This document shows, piece by piece, positions 1-7,577 of a DNA stretch of 64,000 bases. The notes beneath the pieces were generated by a model that did no database searches, was not told the origin of the DNA, and saw only the letters and a list, made by a program, of their open reading frames with translations. Source of the DNA: Candidatus Devosia phytovorans. GTDB taxonomy: Bacteria > Pseudomonadota > Alphaproteobacteria > Rhizobiales > Devosiaceae. Numbering within the stretch: position 1 is the stretch's first letter; every line of letters starts with the position of its first letter. The translations under genes and the position numbers were made by a program. The DNA lies in NCBI GenBank assembly GCA_029202405.1, contig CP119312.1, forward strand, positions 129,001-193,000, read 5' to 3'.

Positions 1-124
1 TGGCGAGGGCGTCACTCGCATTGGTAGCGACGTGGGTGACAAAGCCGGAGAGGCGGAGCCATTGTTCGAGGGCGGTGCGGACCATTTCCTCGTCGTCGAC
101 GATGAGGACGGTGGGATTGGTCAT
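1..124 (-). CDS. DctD-like sigma-54 response regulator, N-terminal fragment
   Basis: Only the first 41 codons lie in the window; the rest runs off the left edge. Read from an ATG at 124, the protein begins with a receiver-domain first strand and acidic pocket (VLIVDDEEMVR), followed by an amphipathic helix. The start overlaps the stop codon of the upstream histidine kinase gene by ATGA, so the two are translationally coupled and form one two-component operon. The receiver alone does not show the output domain. I infer a DctD-type AAA+/Fis activator from the DctB-like partner and from the sigma-54 promoter with upstream palindromes at the divergent tctC gene. The family is well supported, the output domain is not seen. 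Confidence 0.8.
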   Translation of the reverse strand, partial: MTNPTVLIVDDEEMVRTALEQWLRLSGFVTHVATNASDALA

Positions 125-1983
125 GGAGAAGTCTCTCTGGTCATTGCCGGCAGCTGGGCCAGCGGTAGTCTTACGGTAAAGGTCGAGCCCTTGCCGGGCG
201 TACTGGCGACGGTGATGGCACCGCCGATGTCGCGGACAAGGCCATAGGAGATCGAGAGGCCGAGACCGAGGCCGCGGCCGGCGTCCTTGGTGGAATAGAA
301 GGGATCGAACAGGCTGGTCAGTTCGGTGGCGGCGATGCCGGAGCCGGTGTCGGTGACCGAGATCTCGACGGCTCTGGCTGCCTTGCGGACGCCGATGGAG
401 AGGACGCGCAGCGACTGGTGCTCCATGGCGTCGGCGGCGTTGGAGATGAGGTTGATGAGGACCTGTTCGATGTGGACGGGATTCCCGGCGACCAGCAGCA
501 ACCCGCGGTGGCGGGTATATTCGACGTCCACGCCGAAGGCTTTCAGCTTGTGATCGACCAGGTCGAGGGCATTGGTGATGACCATGGCGAGGTCGGCCTG
601 CATTTCGACGCGGGTTTCCTTGCGGGCGAAAGTCTTGAGATGCCCGGTCAGGGCCGAGAGGCGGTCGACGACCTTGTCCATGGTGGAGAGGATGGTGCCA
701 ATGTCTGCGTCCTGGCGCTGGGTGGCGATGAGCTTGGCGCTGGCGATATGGGTGGTCAGCGCCGCGACGGGCTGGCTGACCTCGTGGGCGACGCCAGCCA
801 GGGCCTGGCCGAGGCTGGCGAGCTTTGCGGCCTGAACGAGGCCATGCTGGGCCTCGCGCTCGGCATTTTCCGCGCGGATGCGGTCGGCGATCTCCTCGCG
901 CAGGGCTTCATTGGTGATGTAGAGATCCTCGGTGCGTTCGGCGACGCGCTGCTCGAGGCTTTCGCGATCGGCCAGGCGCTGGGCGATATTGCGCTGGCGC
1001 TGGAAGAGCAGGACGACAATGAGGAGGAGGGCAGCGGCCGCGAGGGCGGCGGCTGCGGCGGCGACCCAGGCGTCGCGGAAGAGCGGGTCGGTGGGGGTGA
1101 AGGAGACAATGCGCCACTGATGTGTGGGGAGGCGCATTTCATCCATCAGGAAGACGCCGGCGGTTTCGCTGTCGGAGCCGGCGATATAGGCCATGATGGC
1201 GCCGCGAGAGGGCCAGATATCGGCGGCGATGGGCTTGTTTTCAAGGCCGCCGGGGCCATAAAGGCGCTGACCATCAATGCGGGAGATTTCGCCGGGAGCG
1301 ACCAGAGCCAGCGGACGATAGCGCCAGTCGGGTCGGGTGGAGAGAATGGCGACATTGTTGAGATCGACAATGGTGATGAGTTCGCCCGAACGCCACCAAT
1401 TGGCTTCGATCTCGCCGAGATTGATCTTGGTGACGGCTACGCCAAGCGGGCCATCGGCGCCGTCGATGCGGCGGGCGAGAAAATAGCCGGCGACGCCGGT
1501 GACGGTGCCCAGCGCGTAGAATTTGGCATCGCCATCGGCCATGGCTTCGATGAAATAGGGGCGGAAGCCGAGGTCCTCGCCGACGAAGCTATCATAGGCC
1601 CACCAGTTGGAGGCGGCGACGACATTGCCGTCAACGGCCATGATGAAGAGTTCGCTGGCACCGGAGGTGTCGTTGATGCGGGAGAGGAAGCCGTTGGCGG
1701 CTTCGCGCAGGTCGGGATTGGCGGGATCGGCAAGGATGGCGCGGGTTTCGGCGGCGAGGGAAATGGAAGAGGGGAGGTAGTGGAAGCGCTCGATCATGGC
1801 GACGAGCGTGCGATCGAAAAGAGCCAAGCGGCGGTCGGATTGCTGGCCGGCAGCGGCGATGACGCCGGAGAGGGCGATTTCGAAGGCGGCCCAGCCGGTG
1901 GCGAGGACAAGGGCCAGAGCGACGCCAGCCAGTGAGAGCTGGCGGCGATGCAGCATGTCGCGGAAGGCGAAGCGGCTGGCCAA
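121..1983 (-). CDS. DctB-like sensor histidine kinase
   Basis: This 620-residue membrane sensor kinase should phosphorylate the adjacent response regulator. A first membrane helix (about 17-38) and a second (about 304-326) bracket a periplasmic sensor domain of about 265 residues, typical of DctB double-PAS/Cache sensors for dicarboxylates. A coiled coil leads to the dimerisation helix with the phospho-acceptor His400 in GVAHEVSQP. The HATPase domain follows, with an N box (NLISNAADAM) and G boxes (DTGSGI, GRGLGLGLSI). It overlaps the regulator gene by ATGA and diverges from tctCBA with 187 bp between. The ligand is not visible from sequence; a carboxylate carried by the Tct transporter is the natural inference. 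Confidence 0.9.
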   Translation of the reverse strand: MASRFAFRDMLHRRQLSLAGVALALVLATGWAAFEIALSGVIAAAGQQSDRRLALFDRTLVAMIERFHYLPSSISLAAETRAILADPANPDLREAANGFLSRINDTSGASELFIMAVDGNVVAASNWWAYDSFVGEDLGFRPYFIEAMADGDAKFYALGTVTGVAGYFLARRIDGADGPLGVAVTKINLGEIEANWWRSGELITIVDLNNVAILSTRPDWRYRPLALVAPGEISRIDGQRLYGPGGLENKPIAADIWPSRGAIMAYIAGSDSETAGVFLMDEMRLPTHQWRIVSFTPTDPLFRDAWVAAAAAALAAAALLLIVVLLFQRQRNIAQRLADRESLEQRVAERTEDLYITNEALREEIADRIRAENAEREAQHGLVQAAKLASLGQALAGVAHEVSQPVAALTTHIASAKLIATQRQDADIGTILSTMDKVVDRLSALTGHLKTFARKETRVEMQADLAMVITNALDLVDHKLKAFGVDVEYTRHRGLLLVAGNPVHIEQVLINLISNAADAMEHQSLRVLSIGVRKAARAVEISVTDTGSGIAATELTSLFDPFYSTKDAGRGLGLGLSISYGLVRDIGGAITVASTPGKGSTFTVRLPLAQLPAMTRETSP

Positions 1984-1994
1984 TGATCCTCCTG

Positions 1995-2042
1995 TGGCAA
2001 TTTCTTGCCAAAACCTGCCATGAGCGTCGGCAAGTTCTTGCC
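1995..2042. promoter_or_regulatory. Paired palindromes, probable enhancer (UAS) for the DctD-like activator
   Basis: Two near-identical dyads lie here: TGGCAA-TTTC-TTGCCA at 1995-2010 (perfect) and GGCAA-GTTC-TTGCC at 2029-2042 (perfect). Their centres are 33 bp apart, about three helical turns, so both face the same side of the DNA. They sit about 85 and 119 bp upstream of the start point predicted from the sigma-54 promoter at 2096-2111, the usual place for NtrC/DctD-class enhancers. They also lie just upstream of the kinase gene start at 1983 and could affect that gene as well. The dyads are seen directly; the bound protein is inferred. Confidence 0.75.
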
Positions 2043-2095
2043 CAATGTGCTAACATAGGTTTCTGGAATTGCATATCTGCCTTGCGTTTTTGAGT

Positions 2096-2111
2096 TGGCA
2101 TGGGCTTTGCA
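2096..2111 (+). promoter_or_regulatory. Sigma-54 (RpoN) -24/-12 promoter of tctCBA
   Basis: The sequence TGGCATG-N4-TTGCA matches the sigma-54 consensus TGGCAYR-N4-TTGCW at every defined position, with correct GG/GC spacing. Transcription would start near 2121, about 50 nt before the tctC ATG at 2171. The paired palindromes at 1995-2042 supply the expected enhancer. Confidence 0.85.
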
Positions 2112-2170
2112 ATGAGGAGGCCATGGGCGTGGCGGGGAGCCAGTGCCCAATACAATCCGGGAGGACAATA

Positions 2171-3151
2171 ATGAAGAAGACTGTTCTTACACTCGCCACG
2201 GGTGCGCTGTTTGCGGGCCTCAGCTTTGCCGGTTCTGCCTTCGCGCAGGACTATCCGACCAAGCCGATCACGGTGGTCGTGCCCTTCTCGGCCGGTGGCC
2301 CGACTGACACGGTGGCGCGCCTCGTGGCTGAGGTGATGAGCCAGGACCTGGGCCAGCAAGTGGTGATCCAGAATGTGGGTGGGGCCGGTGGTACGCTGGG
2401 TGCGGGCCAGGTCGCGACGGCGCCCAACGACGGCTATACGCTGCTGCTGCACCATATCGGCATGTCGACCGCGCCGACGCTTTATCGCAGCCTGCCCTAT
2501 GATCCGACCACGGATTTCGCACCGATCGGTTTGATCACCTCGGTGCCGATGACACTGGTGGCGCGCAAGGATCTCGAGCCGACGACGCTGGCGGAGCTGA
2601 TGGAGTTCATCAAGGCCAATGGCGAGAATGTCACCTATGCCCATGCCGGCATCGGTTCGGCGAGCCAGCTTTGCGGCATGCTGCTGATGGATGCGCTGGA
2701 TACGCAGATGACCACAGTGCCTTATCAGGGCGCCGGCCCGGCCATGACCGACATCATCGGCGGCCAGATCGACATGATCTGCGACCAGACGACCAATACG
2801 ACGAGCCAGATCCTGGCCGGTGAAGTGAAGGCCTATGGCGTGACGACGGCCGCGCGGCTTGCTGCGCTTCCGGATGTGCCGACCACGGCTGAAGGCGGGC
2901 TCGAGCTCGAAATCGGCGTGTGGCACGGGCTCTATGCGCCGGCCGGCACGGATGCCGCTATCATCGAAAAGCTCGAAGCTTCGCTGCAGGCGGCCCTGGC
3001 CAATGAGACGGTGATCAGCCGCTTTGCCGAACTGGGCACGACGCCGGTGACGGCGGAAGAAGCCACGCCCGCCGCGCTGACCGAAACGCTGACCAGCCAG
3101 ATTGAGCTGTGGCGCGGCGTGATCGAAGCCGCAGGCGTCTATGCGGATTGA
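2171..3151 (+). CDS. tctC: Tripartite tricarboxylate transporter substrate-binding protein (TctC family)
   Basis: This is the periplasmic solute-binding subunit of a TctCBA secondary importer, which captures a carboxylate and hands it to the TctA/TctB membrane complex. The 326-residue protein starts with a signal peptide cleaved after AFAQ. It then shows the Bug/TctC hallmarks YPTKPITVVVPFSAGGPTD and, further on, GQIDMICDQ. I chose the ATG at 2171 because GGGAGGAC lies just upstream; a longer reading frame from 2069 has no such site. It is the first gene of tctC-tctB-tctA, driven by the sigma-54 promoter at 2096. A REP-like palindrome lies between it and tctB. Substrate (citrate, another tri- or dicarboxylate, or an aromatic acid) cannot be told. 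Confidence 0.93.
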   Translation: MKKTVLTLATGALFAGLSFAGSAFAQDYPTKPITVVVPFSAGGPTDTVARLVAEVMSQDLGQQVVIQNVGGAGGTLGAGQVATAPNDGYTLLLHHIGMSTAPTLYRSLPYDPTTDFAPIGLITSVPMTLVARKDLEPTTLAELMEFIKANGENVTYAHAGIGSASQLCGMLLMDALDTQMTTVPYQGAGPAMTDIIGGQIDMICDQTTNTTSQILAGEVKAYGVTTAARLAALPDVPTTAEGGLELEIGVWHGLYAPAGTDAAIIEKLEASLQAALANETVISRFAELGTTPVTAEEATPAALTETLTSQIELWRGVIEAAGVYAD

Positions 3152-3209
3152 TGCGTGACACAATGCGAGGTCTCGCCGAGAGGCGGCACCTCGCGGCTGT
3201 GGCTTGATC

Positions 3210-3245
3210 TCGAGATGGGCCCCGGCTCAAGGCCGGGGTGACACC
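3210..3245 (+). repeat. REP-like palindromic intergenic repeat, copy 1
   Basis: A GAGATGGG-CCCCGGC-TCAAG-GCCGGGG-TGACA module sits in the tctC-tctB gap. Two further copies of the same module occur at 5295-5330 (inverted) and 5393-5428 (same orientation), so this is a dispersed extragenic palindrome and not a gene-specific signal. Within the operon it could also stabilise the upstream tctC message, which would favour the binding protein over the membrane subunits. Confidence 0.7.
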
Positions 3246-3294
3246 GCGGTTGTGGGCCCATCTTTGCAAACAATAAAATGGGGAGGAGGCGGCT

Positions 3295-3768
3295 GTGGCA
3301 GTCTCGAATTTTGCGACCAAGGACCTCGTGTCGGGCGGCATCTTTGTGCTGGCTGGGGGCTATTTCGCCATTGAATCGCTGAACTACGAAGTGGGAACGG
3401 CGTTCCGCATGGGGCCGGGGTTCATGCCCCTGTTTCTCGGGGCCGTGCTGGCGGCGCTGGGCATAGCCGTCGCGGCGGCGGGCTGGAACAAGCCAGATGA
3501 GGAGGCGCTGCTGGCGCCAAGCTGGCGCGGCATTGCGCTGATCATCGGCGTGGTGATCTTCTTCGGCGCGACGATCCGGGGACTGGGCTTTGTGCCGGTG
3601 GTGCTGATTTCGAGCTTTGCTGCTGCCATGTCGAGCCGGCTGAATTCCCCGGTGTTTTCGATCCTCCTCGCCATCACGCTGACCGTGATGTGTACCCTGA
3701 TTTTCGTCATTGGCCTGGGCATGAGCGTGCCGCTGTTCGGCCTGTGGCTCGGTCCGCTGGGAGCATAA
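3295..3768 (+). CDS. tctB: Tripartite tricarboxylate transporter small membrane subunit TctB
   Basis: This 157-residue protein has four predicted membrane helices and the size and position of TctB, the poorly conserved small subunit that partners TctA. It begins at a GTG preceded by GGGGAGGAGG, a strong ribosome binding site. The next gene, tctA, starts 3 nt after the stop, so the two are tightly coupled. The N-terminal part carries the family-typical sequence DLVSGGIFVLAGGYFAIES and a GTAFRMGPGFMP turn before the second helix. Identification rests on these motifs and on the invariant tctC-B-A order. Confidence 0.9.
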   Translation: MAVSNFATKDLVSGGIFVLAGGYFAIESLNYEVGTAFRMGPGFMPLFLGAVLAALGIAVAAAGWNKPDEEALLAPSWRGIALIIGVVIFFGATIRGLGFVPVVLISSFAAAMSSRLNSPVFSILLAITLTVMCTLIFVIGLGMSVPLFGLWLGPLGA

Positions 3769-3771
3769 GAC

Positions 3772-5277
3772 ATGGACATCATTGCTTCACTGGGCCTGGG
3801 CTTTTCGGTCGCGCTGGACCCGGTCAATATCTTCTATTGTTTCATCGGCGTGCTGCTGGGCACGCTGGTTGGCGTGCTGCCAGGCATCGGGCCGACGGCG
3901 ACCATTGCCATGCTGCTGCCGATCACCTTTTCGCTGTCGCCGGCGACGGCGCTGATCATGCTGGCGGGCATCTATTACGGCGCGCAATATGGCGGCTCGA
4001 CCACGGCAATCCTGATCAACCTGCCGGGGGAAAGCTCCTCCGCGGTGACGGCGATCGACGGCTATCAGATGGCCAAGAAGGGTCGGGCCGGGCCCGCACT
4101 GGCGACGGCGGCGCTGGGCTCGTTCTTTGCGGGCACCGTTGGTACGCTGCTGCTGGCATTCTTCGCGCCGCCCTTGGCGCGAGCTGCGCTCAATTTCGGG
4201 GCGCCGGAATATTTCGCACTGATCGTCCTGGGCCTTCTGGTTTCCATCGCGCTGGCGCATGGGTCAATTCTGAAGGCGTTGGCGATGATCGTGCTGGGGC
4301 TGCTGCTGGGCATGGTGGGGCAGGACATCTACACCGGCCAGCCGCGCTTCACCTTCGGCATTCGCGAACTCTATTCGGGGCTGAACTTCGTTTCGGTGGC
4401 GGTGGGTATTTTCGGCGTGGCCGAAATCCTGCGCAATCTCGAGAACGAGAAGGGCCGCGACATCATGGTCAAGGCCGTCAAGAACCTGTGGCTGACCAAG
4501 GACGACTTCAAGCGGATCGCGGCGCCGGTGGTGCGCGGTACGGCGCTGGGTTCGGTGCTCGGCATTCTGCCGGGTGGCGGGCATATTCTGGCGTCGTTTG
4601 CTTCGTATTCGGCGGAGAAACGGCTGAGCAAGACGCCCGAAGAATTCGGGCATGGGGCGATCGAGGGCGTGGCGGGGCCGGAATCGGCGAATAATGCCGC
4701 GGCGCAGACCTCGTTCATTCCGCTGATGACGCTGGGCATTCCGGCTCATCCGGTGATGGCGCTGATGGTGGGGGCGTTCATTCTCCAGGGCATTACGCCG
4801 GGACCGAATGTGATCAACGACCAGCCGGCGCTGTTCTGGGGCATCATCGCCTCGATGTGGATCGGCAATGTGCTGCTGGTGCTGCTCAACCTGCCGCTGA
4901 TCGGGCTGTGGGTGAAGATGCTGTCCATTCCTTATCGGGCGCTGTTCCCGGCGATCGTGCTGTTTGCCTGCATCGGCTGCTACTCGATCAATCAGAACAT
5001 CTATGACGTCTATGCGATCGGCTTCTTCGGCGTGGTCGGCTATGTGCTGATGCGGTTCGGCTGCGAACCGGCGCCGCTGTTGTTGGGGTTCGTTTTGGGA
5101 CCGCTGCTGGAAGAACATTTGCGGCGGGCGATGATCATTTCCCGCGGGGATCCGATGGTGTTTGTGACGCGGCCGATCTCGGCGACGCTGCTGGCGCTGG
5201 CTCTGGCGGCGGTGGTGATTGCGGTGCTGCCGAGCATAAGGAAGAAGCGGAAAGAGGTGTTTGTGGAGGACGATTGA
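3772..5277 (+). CDS. tctA: Tripartite tricarboxylate transporter permease TctA
   Basis: This 501-residue polytopic membrane protein of about 11-12 helices is the translocating subunit of the Tct importer, which uses the ion gradient. It contains the two TctA signature stretches: VGVLPGIGPTATIAMLLP near residue 35 with YYGAQYGGSTTAILINLPGE, and the repeat half TALGSVLGILPGGGHILASF with ESANNAAAQTSFIPLMTLGIP. It is the last gene of the operon; the end is followed by two inverted REP-like copies that may serve as a two-way transcription barrier against the convergent ATPase gene. Confidence 0.95.
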   Translation: MDIIASLGLGFSVALDPVNIFYCFIGVLLGTLVGVLPGIGPTATIAMLLPITFSLSPATALIMLAGIYYGAQYGGSTTAILINLPGESSSAVTAIDGYQMAKKGRAGPALATAALGSFFAGTVGTLLLAFFAPPLARAALNFGAPEYFALIVLGLLVSIALAHGSILKALAMIVLGLLLGMVGQDIYTGQPRFTFGIRELYSGLNFVSVAVGIFGVAEILRNLENEKGRDIMVKAVKNLWLTKDDFKRIAAPVVRGTALGSVLGILPGGGHILASFASYSAEKRLSKTPEEFGHGAIEGVAGPESANNAAAQTSFIPLMTLGIPAHPVMALMVGAFILQGITPGPNVINDQPALFWGIIASMWIGNVLLVLLNLPLIGLWVKMLSIPYRALFPAIVLFACIGCYSINQNIYDVYAIGFFGVVGYVLMRFGCEPAPLLLGFVLGPLLEEHLRRAMIISRGDPMVFVTRPISATLLALALAAVVIAVLPSIRKKRKEVFVEDD

Positions 5278-5294
5278 GGGTTCCACAAACTCGG

Positions 5295-5330
5295 TATCAC
5301 CCCGGCGTTGAGCCGGGGTCCATCCTGAGA
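5295..5330 (-). repeat. REP-like palindromic repeat, copy 2 (inverted)
   Basis: TATCACCCCGGC-GTTGA-GCCGGGGTCCATC is the reverse complement of the module at 3210-3245 with a small loop change. Together with copy 3 at 5393-5428 it forms an inverted pair in the gap between two convergent genes, an arrangement common for REP-type elements. Confidence 0.7.
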
Positions 5331-5392
5331 TTTTTCCACGGCCGCGAGGTGTTTGTGCTCAGCACGACGACCTTGCGGCCGTTCTTGCATAT

Positions 5393-5428
5393 CGAGATGG
5401 GTCCCGGCTCAAGGCCGGGATGACATCG
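5393..5428 (+). repeat. REP-like palindromic repeat, copy 3
   Basis: ATCGAGATGGGTCCCGGC-TCAAG-GCCGGGATGACATC matches copy 1 except for compensatory T/A changes that keep the stem paired. It lies 11 bp before the stop codon of the convergent ATPase gene. Confidence 0.7.
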
Positions 5429-5439
5429 AGGCTGTGGCC

Positions 5440-6948
5440 CTATTCAGCCGCCCCGCGGACATCGACCAAGGCATCCGGACCATTCGGGTCACCGGGCGCG
5501 GTTTCGGCGTTCAGGTCCGGGAAGGCGACGACGCGGTTCTGGCGGAAGTCGAGACGGACCACGAGGAGGCCGCGTTCCTCGAACCAGGTGAGCAGGCGCC
5601 GGGCGCGGCTCGATGAATGGGTGCCGTAGAGGCGGGCGAGGGTTGCGTCGGAGGGGCAGGGCGCCGAGGTGAGCGCGGCCTGGGCGAGGACGAGGAAGAC
5701 GCCCTGGACGTCGTCGGTCAGGGTTTCCGACATGGAAAGCGCCTGCTGCCAGCCGTCGGACTGGGCCATTTCGGGCGCGGGGGCGACGCGGGCGACCGCG
5801 AGCTTGCGCTTGAAGGCGGGCAGGGCCGGGGGCTCGCCGGGGACGCGGCGAATGCGGCAGCGGACCAGGAAATCCTGATAGAGCACGGCCACGGTGCGGA
5901 AGCCGGCGTCGGGATCGCCGAGAAGTTCGGCCATGATGTCGTCGATCTGGCGGCTGCGTTCGGCCTCGTCGATCTCGGGGAAGAGCGTCTGCGGCGCTTC
6001 CTCGGCCTGCGGGCGGGCGCGGGTCAGCTGGGCCAGGAGTTCATTGGTCGAGGGCGGCGGTGGCGGAGCAGGCCGGCGCACGACGGGACGCACCAGCTCG
6101 TCGGGATCGGCGGTAAAGATCAGGTCGGCGGCGTCGACGGGCGCCTCGAAAGGCGTGAGCTTGGGGCTGGTCGAGCGGGCCGAGGTTTCGACAGCGCCGA
6201 TGGTGACCGGCAGCGGCCGACGCGAAATGGCGGGGCCGAGGGCGACGAAATGTCCACGCGCGAGATCGCGGAACTGTTCGGCCTGGCGGCGGTCCATGCC
6301 AAGGAGATCGGCGGCGCGGGCCATGTCGATATCGAGGAAGGTACGGCCCATGAGGAAGTTGGAGGCTTCGGCCGCGACGTTCTTCGCCAGCTTGGCGAGG
6401 CGCTGGGTGGCAATGACACCGGCAAGGCCGCGTTTGCGGCCGCGGCACATGAGGTTGGTCATGGCGGCAAGTGAGAGCTTTCTCGCGTCATCTGCCACTT
6501 CGCCGGCGGCGGCGGGGGCAAAGAGCTGGGCCTCATCGACGACCACGAGGACAGGATACCAATAGTCGCGATCGGCATCGAACATGCCGCCAAGGAAGGC
6601 GGCGGCGGCGCGCATCTGCTGGTCGACGTCGAGGCCTTCGAGATTGAGCACGACGGAAACGCGGTGCTGGCGGACGCGGGCGGCGATGCGGGTGAGTTCG
6701 GCCTCGGTGCGGGTGGCATCGACAACGGTATGGCCGAACTTGTCCGCCAGGGTGGTGAAATCACCCTCGGGATCGATGATGCATTGCTGTACCCAGGGGG
6801 CGGACTGTTCGAGCAGGCGTCGCAGCAGGTGCGACTTGCCCGAGCCGGAATTGCCCTGGACCAGCAGGCGCGTGGCGAGAAGCTCTTCGAGATCGAGCGT
6901 CGCGGGCGCGGCGCCCGTCGTGGCGCCCATGTCGATTGCTACCTTCAT
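5440..6948 (-). CDS. HerA/FtsK-like ATP-binding protein
   Basis: This 502-residue cytoplasmic protein has a RecA-fold ATPase of the HerA/VirB4-like clade (COG0433 type). It shows Walker A GNSGSGKSHLL near residue 37, IIDPEGDF after it, Walker B VLVVVDEAQLF, and an arginine-rich segment CRGRKRGLAGVIATQRLAKL matching the sensor region of these motors. The C-terminal third has a proline-rich linker and a winged-helix-like end (LARLYGTHSSSRARRLLTWFEERGLL). I chose the ATG at 6948 because GGAGA precedes it; an upstream in-frame start at 6981 has no such site. It stands alone, convergent with tctA. Role unknown; DNA translocation or processing is the family expectation. Confidence 0.8.
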   Translation of the reverse strand: MKVAIDMGATTGAAPATLDLEELLATRLLVQGNSGSGKSHLLRRLLEQSAPWVQQCIIDPEGDFTTLADKFGHTVVDATRTEAELTRIAARVRQHRVSVVLNLEGLDVDQQMRAAAAFLGGMFDADRDYWYPVLVVVDEAQLFAPAAAGEVADDARKLSLAAMTNLMCRGRKRGLAGVIATQRLAKLAKNVAAEASNFLMGRTFLDIDMARAADLLGMDRRQAEQFRDLARGHFVALGPAISRRPLPVTIGAVETSARSTSPKLTPFEAPVDAADLIFTADPDELVRPVVRRPAPPPPPSTNELLAQLTRARPQAEEAPQTLFPEIDEAERSRQIDDIMAELLGDPDAGFRTVAVLYQDFLVRCRIRRVPGEPPALPAFKRKLAVARVAPAPEMAQSDGWQQALSMSETLTDDVQGVFLVLAQAALTSAPCPSDATLARLYGTHSSSRARRLLTWFEERGLLVVRLDFRQNRVVAFPDLNAETAPGDPNGPDALVDVRGAAE

Positions 6949-7192
6949 CAGGTCTCCGATTGGCGGGGAACGTCCCGGCAATCGGGAGTCAACGCGTGCC
7001 AGTGTCTGGCAGAGGGGACTTTTAACACCTGCAGGAGCGATTCGGGGAAGCCGGGTGTAAGGAAGTCACAAAGTTGATGGGCGGTCAGGCGGATGCAGGC
7101 GCATCTCTGATCGCGGGCGAACGATTTGCGTTGCAAAGTCCAGATGCGCAGAATTACTTACCGATCGGGTCCGCTTTGGGCTGGGGGTAATC

Positions 7193-7519
7193 ATGAAAAC
7201 GCTTTGGGCAGCACTTGTGCTTGCCATTCTTGCCGTGGGTGTGACGAGCGCCGTGGCGCAGGACCGCCGCGTCCGCATCAACAACACATCGAGCTATGAC
7301 ATCTATGAATTCTACGCGTCCAACACGGGCACGTCGTCGTGGCAGGAGGATATCCTAGGCAGCGACATCCTGCCGTCGGGCAGCAGCGTGGTGATCAACA
7401 TCGACGATGGTTCTGGCTACTGCAAATATGACTTCCTCGCCGTATTCGAGGATGGCGACCAAGTGACGTCGACGGACAATAATGTCTGCGAGCTGGCCGA
7501 GTTCAGCTTCACGGACTGA
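7193..7519 (+). CDS. Small secreted protein of unknown function
   Basis: This 108-residue protein has a clear signal peptide (about residues 1-22, ending AVAQ) and a mature part of about 86 residues that looks like a compact beta-rich domain. It has two cysteines (in GYCKYDF and NNVCELAEF) that could form a disulphide. The N-terminal RINNTSSYDIYEFYASN and GSDILPSGSSVVINIDDG motifs recur in small exported proteins of Hyphomicrobiales as far as I recall, but I know no function. It is monocistronic: own upstream region, strong terminator at 7546-7575. Confidence 0.75.
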   Translation: MKTLWAALVLAILAVGVTSAVAQDRRVRINNTSSYDIYEFYASNTGTSSWQEDILGSDILPSGSSVVINIDDGSGYCKYDFLAVFEDGDQVTSTDNNVCELAEFSFTD

Positions 7520-7545
7520 AGCCATTACAGGGCTGATTTCATAAG

Positions 7546-7575
7546 GCACCGGTCCTGAGGACCGGTGCTTTTGTT
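7546..7575 (+). terminator. Rho-independent terminator
   Basis: A perfect 10-bp stem GCACCGGTCC / GGACCGGTGC with a 3-nt loop is followed by TTTTGTTG. It ends the small secreted-protein gene and lies next to the stop of the convergent ABC permease. Confidence 0.92.
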
Positions 7576-7577
7576 GT

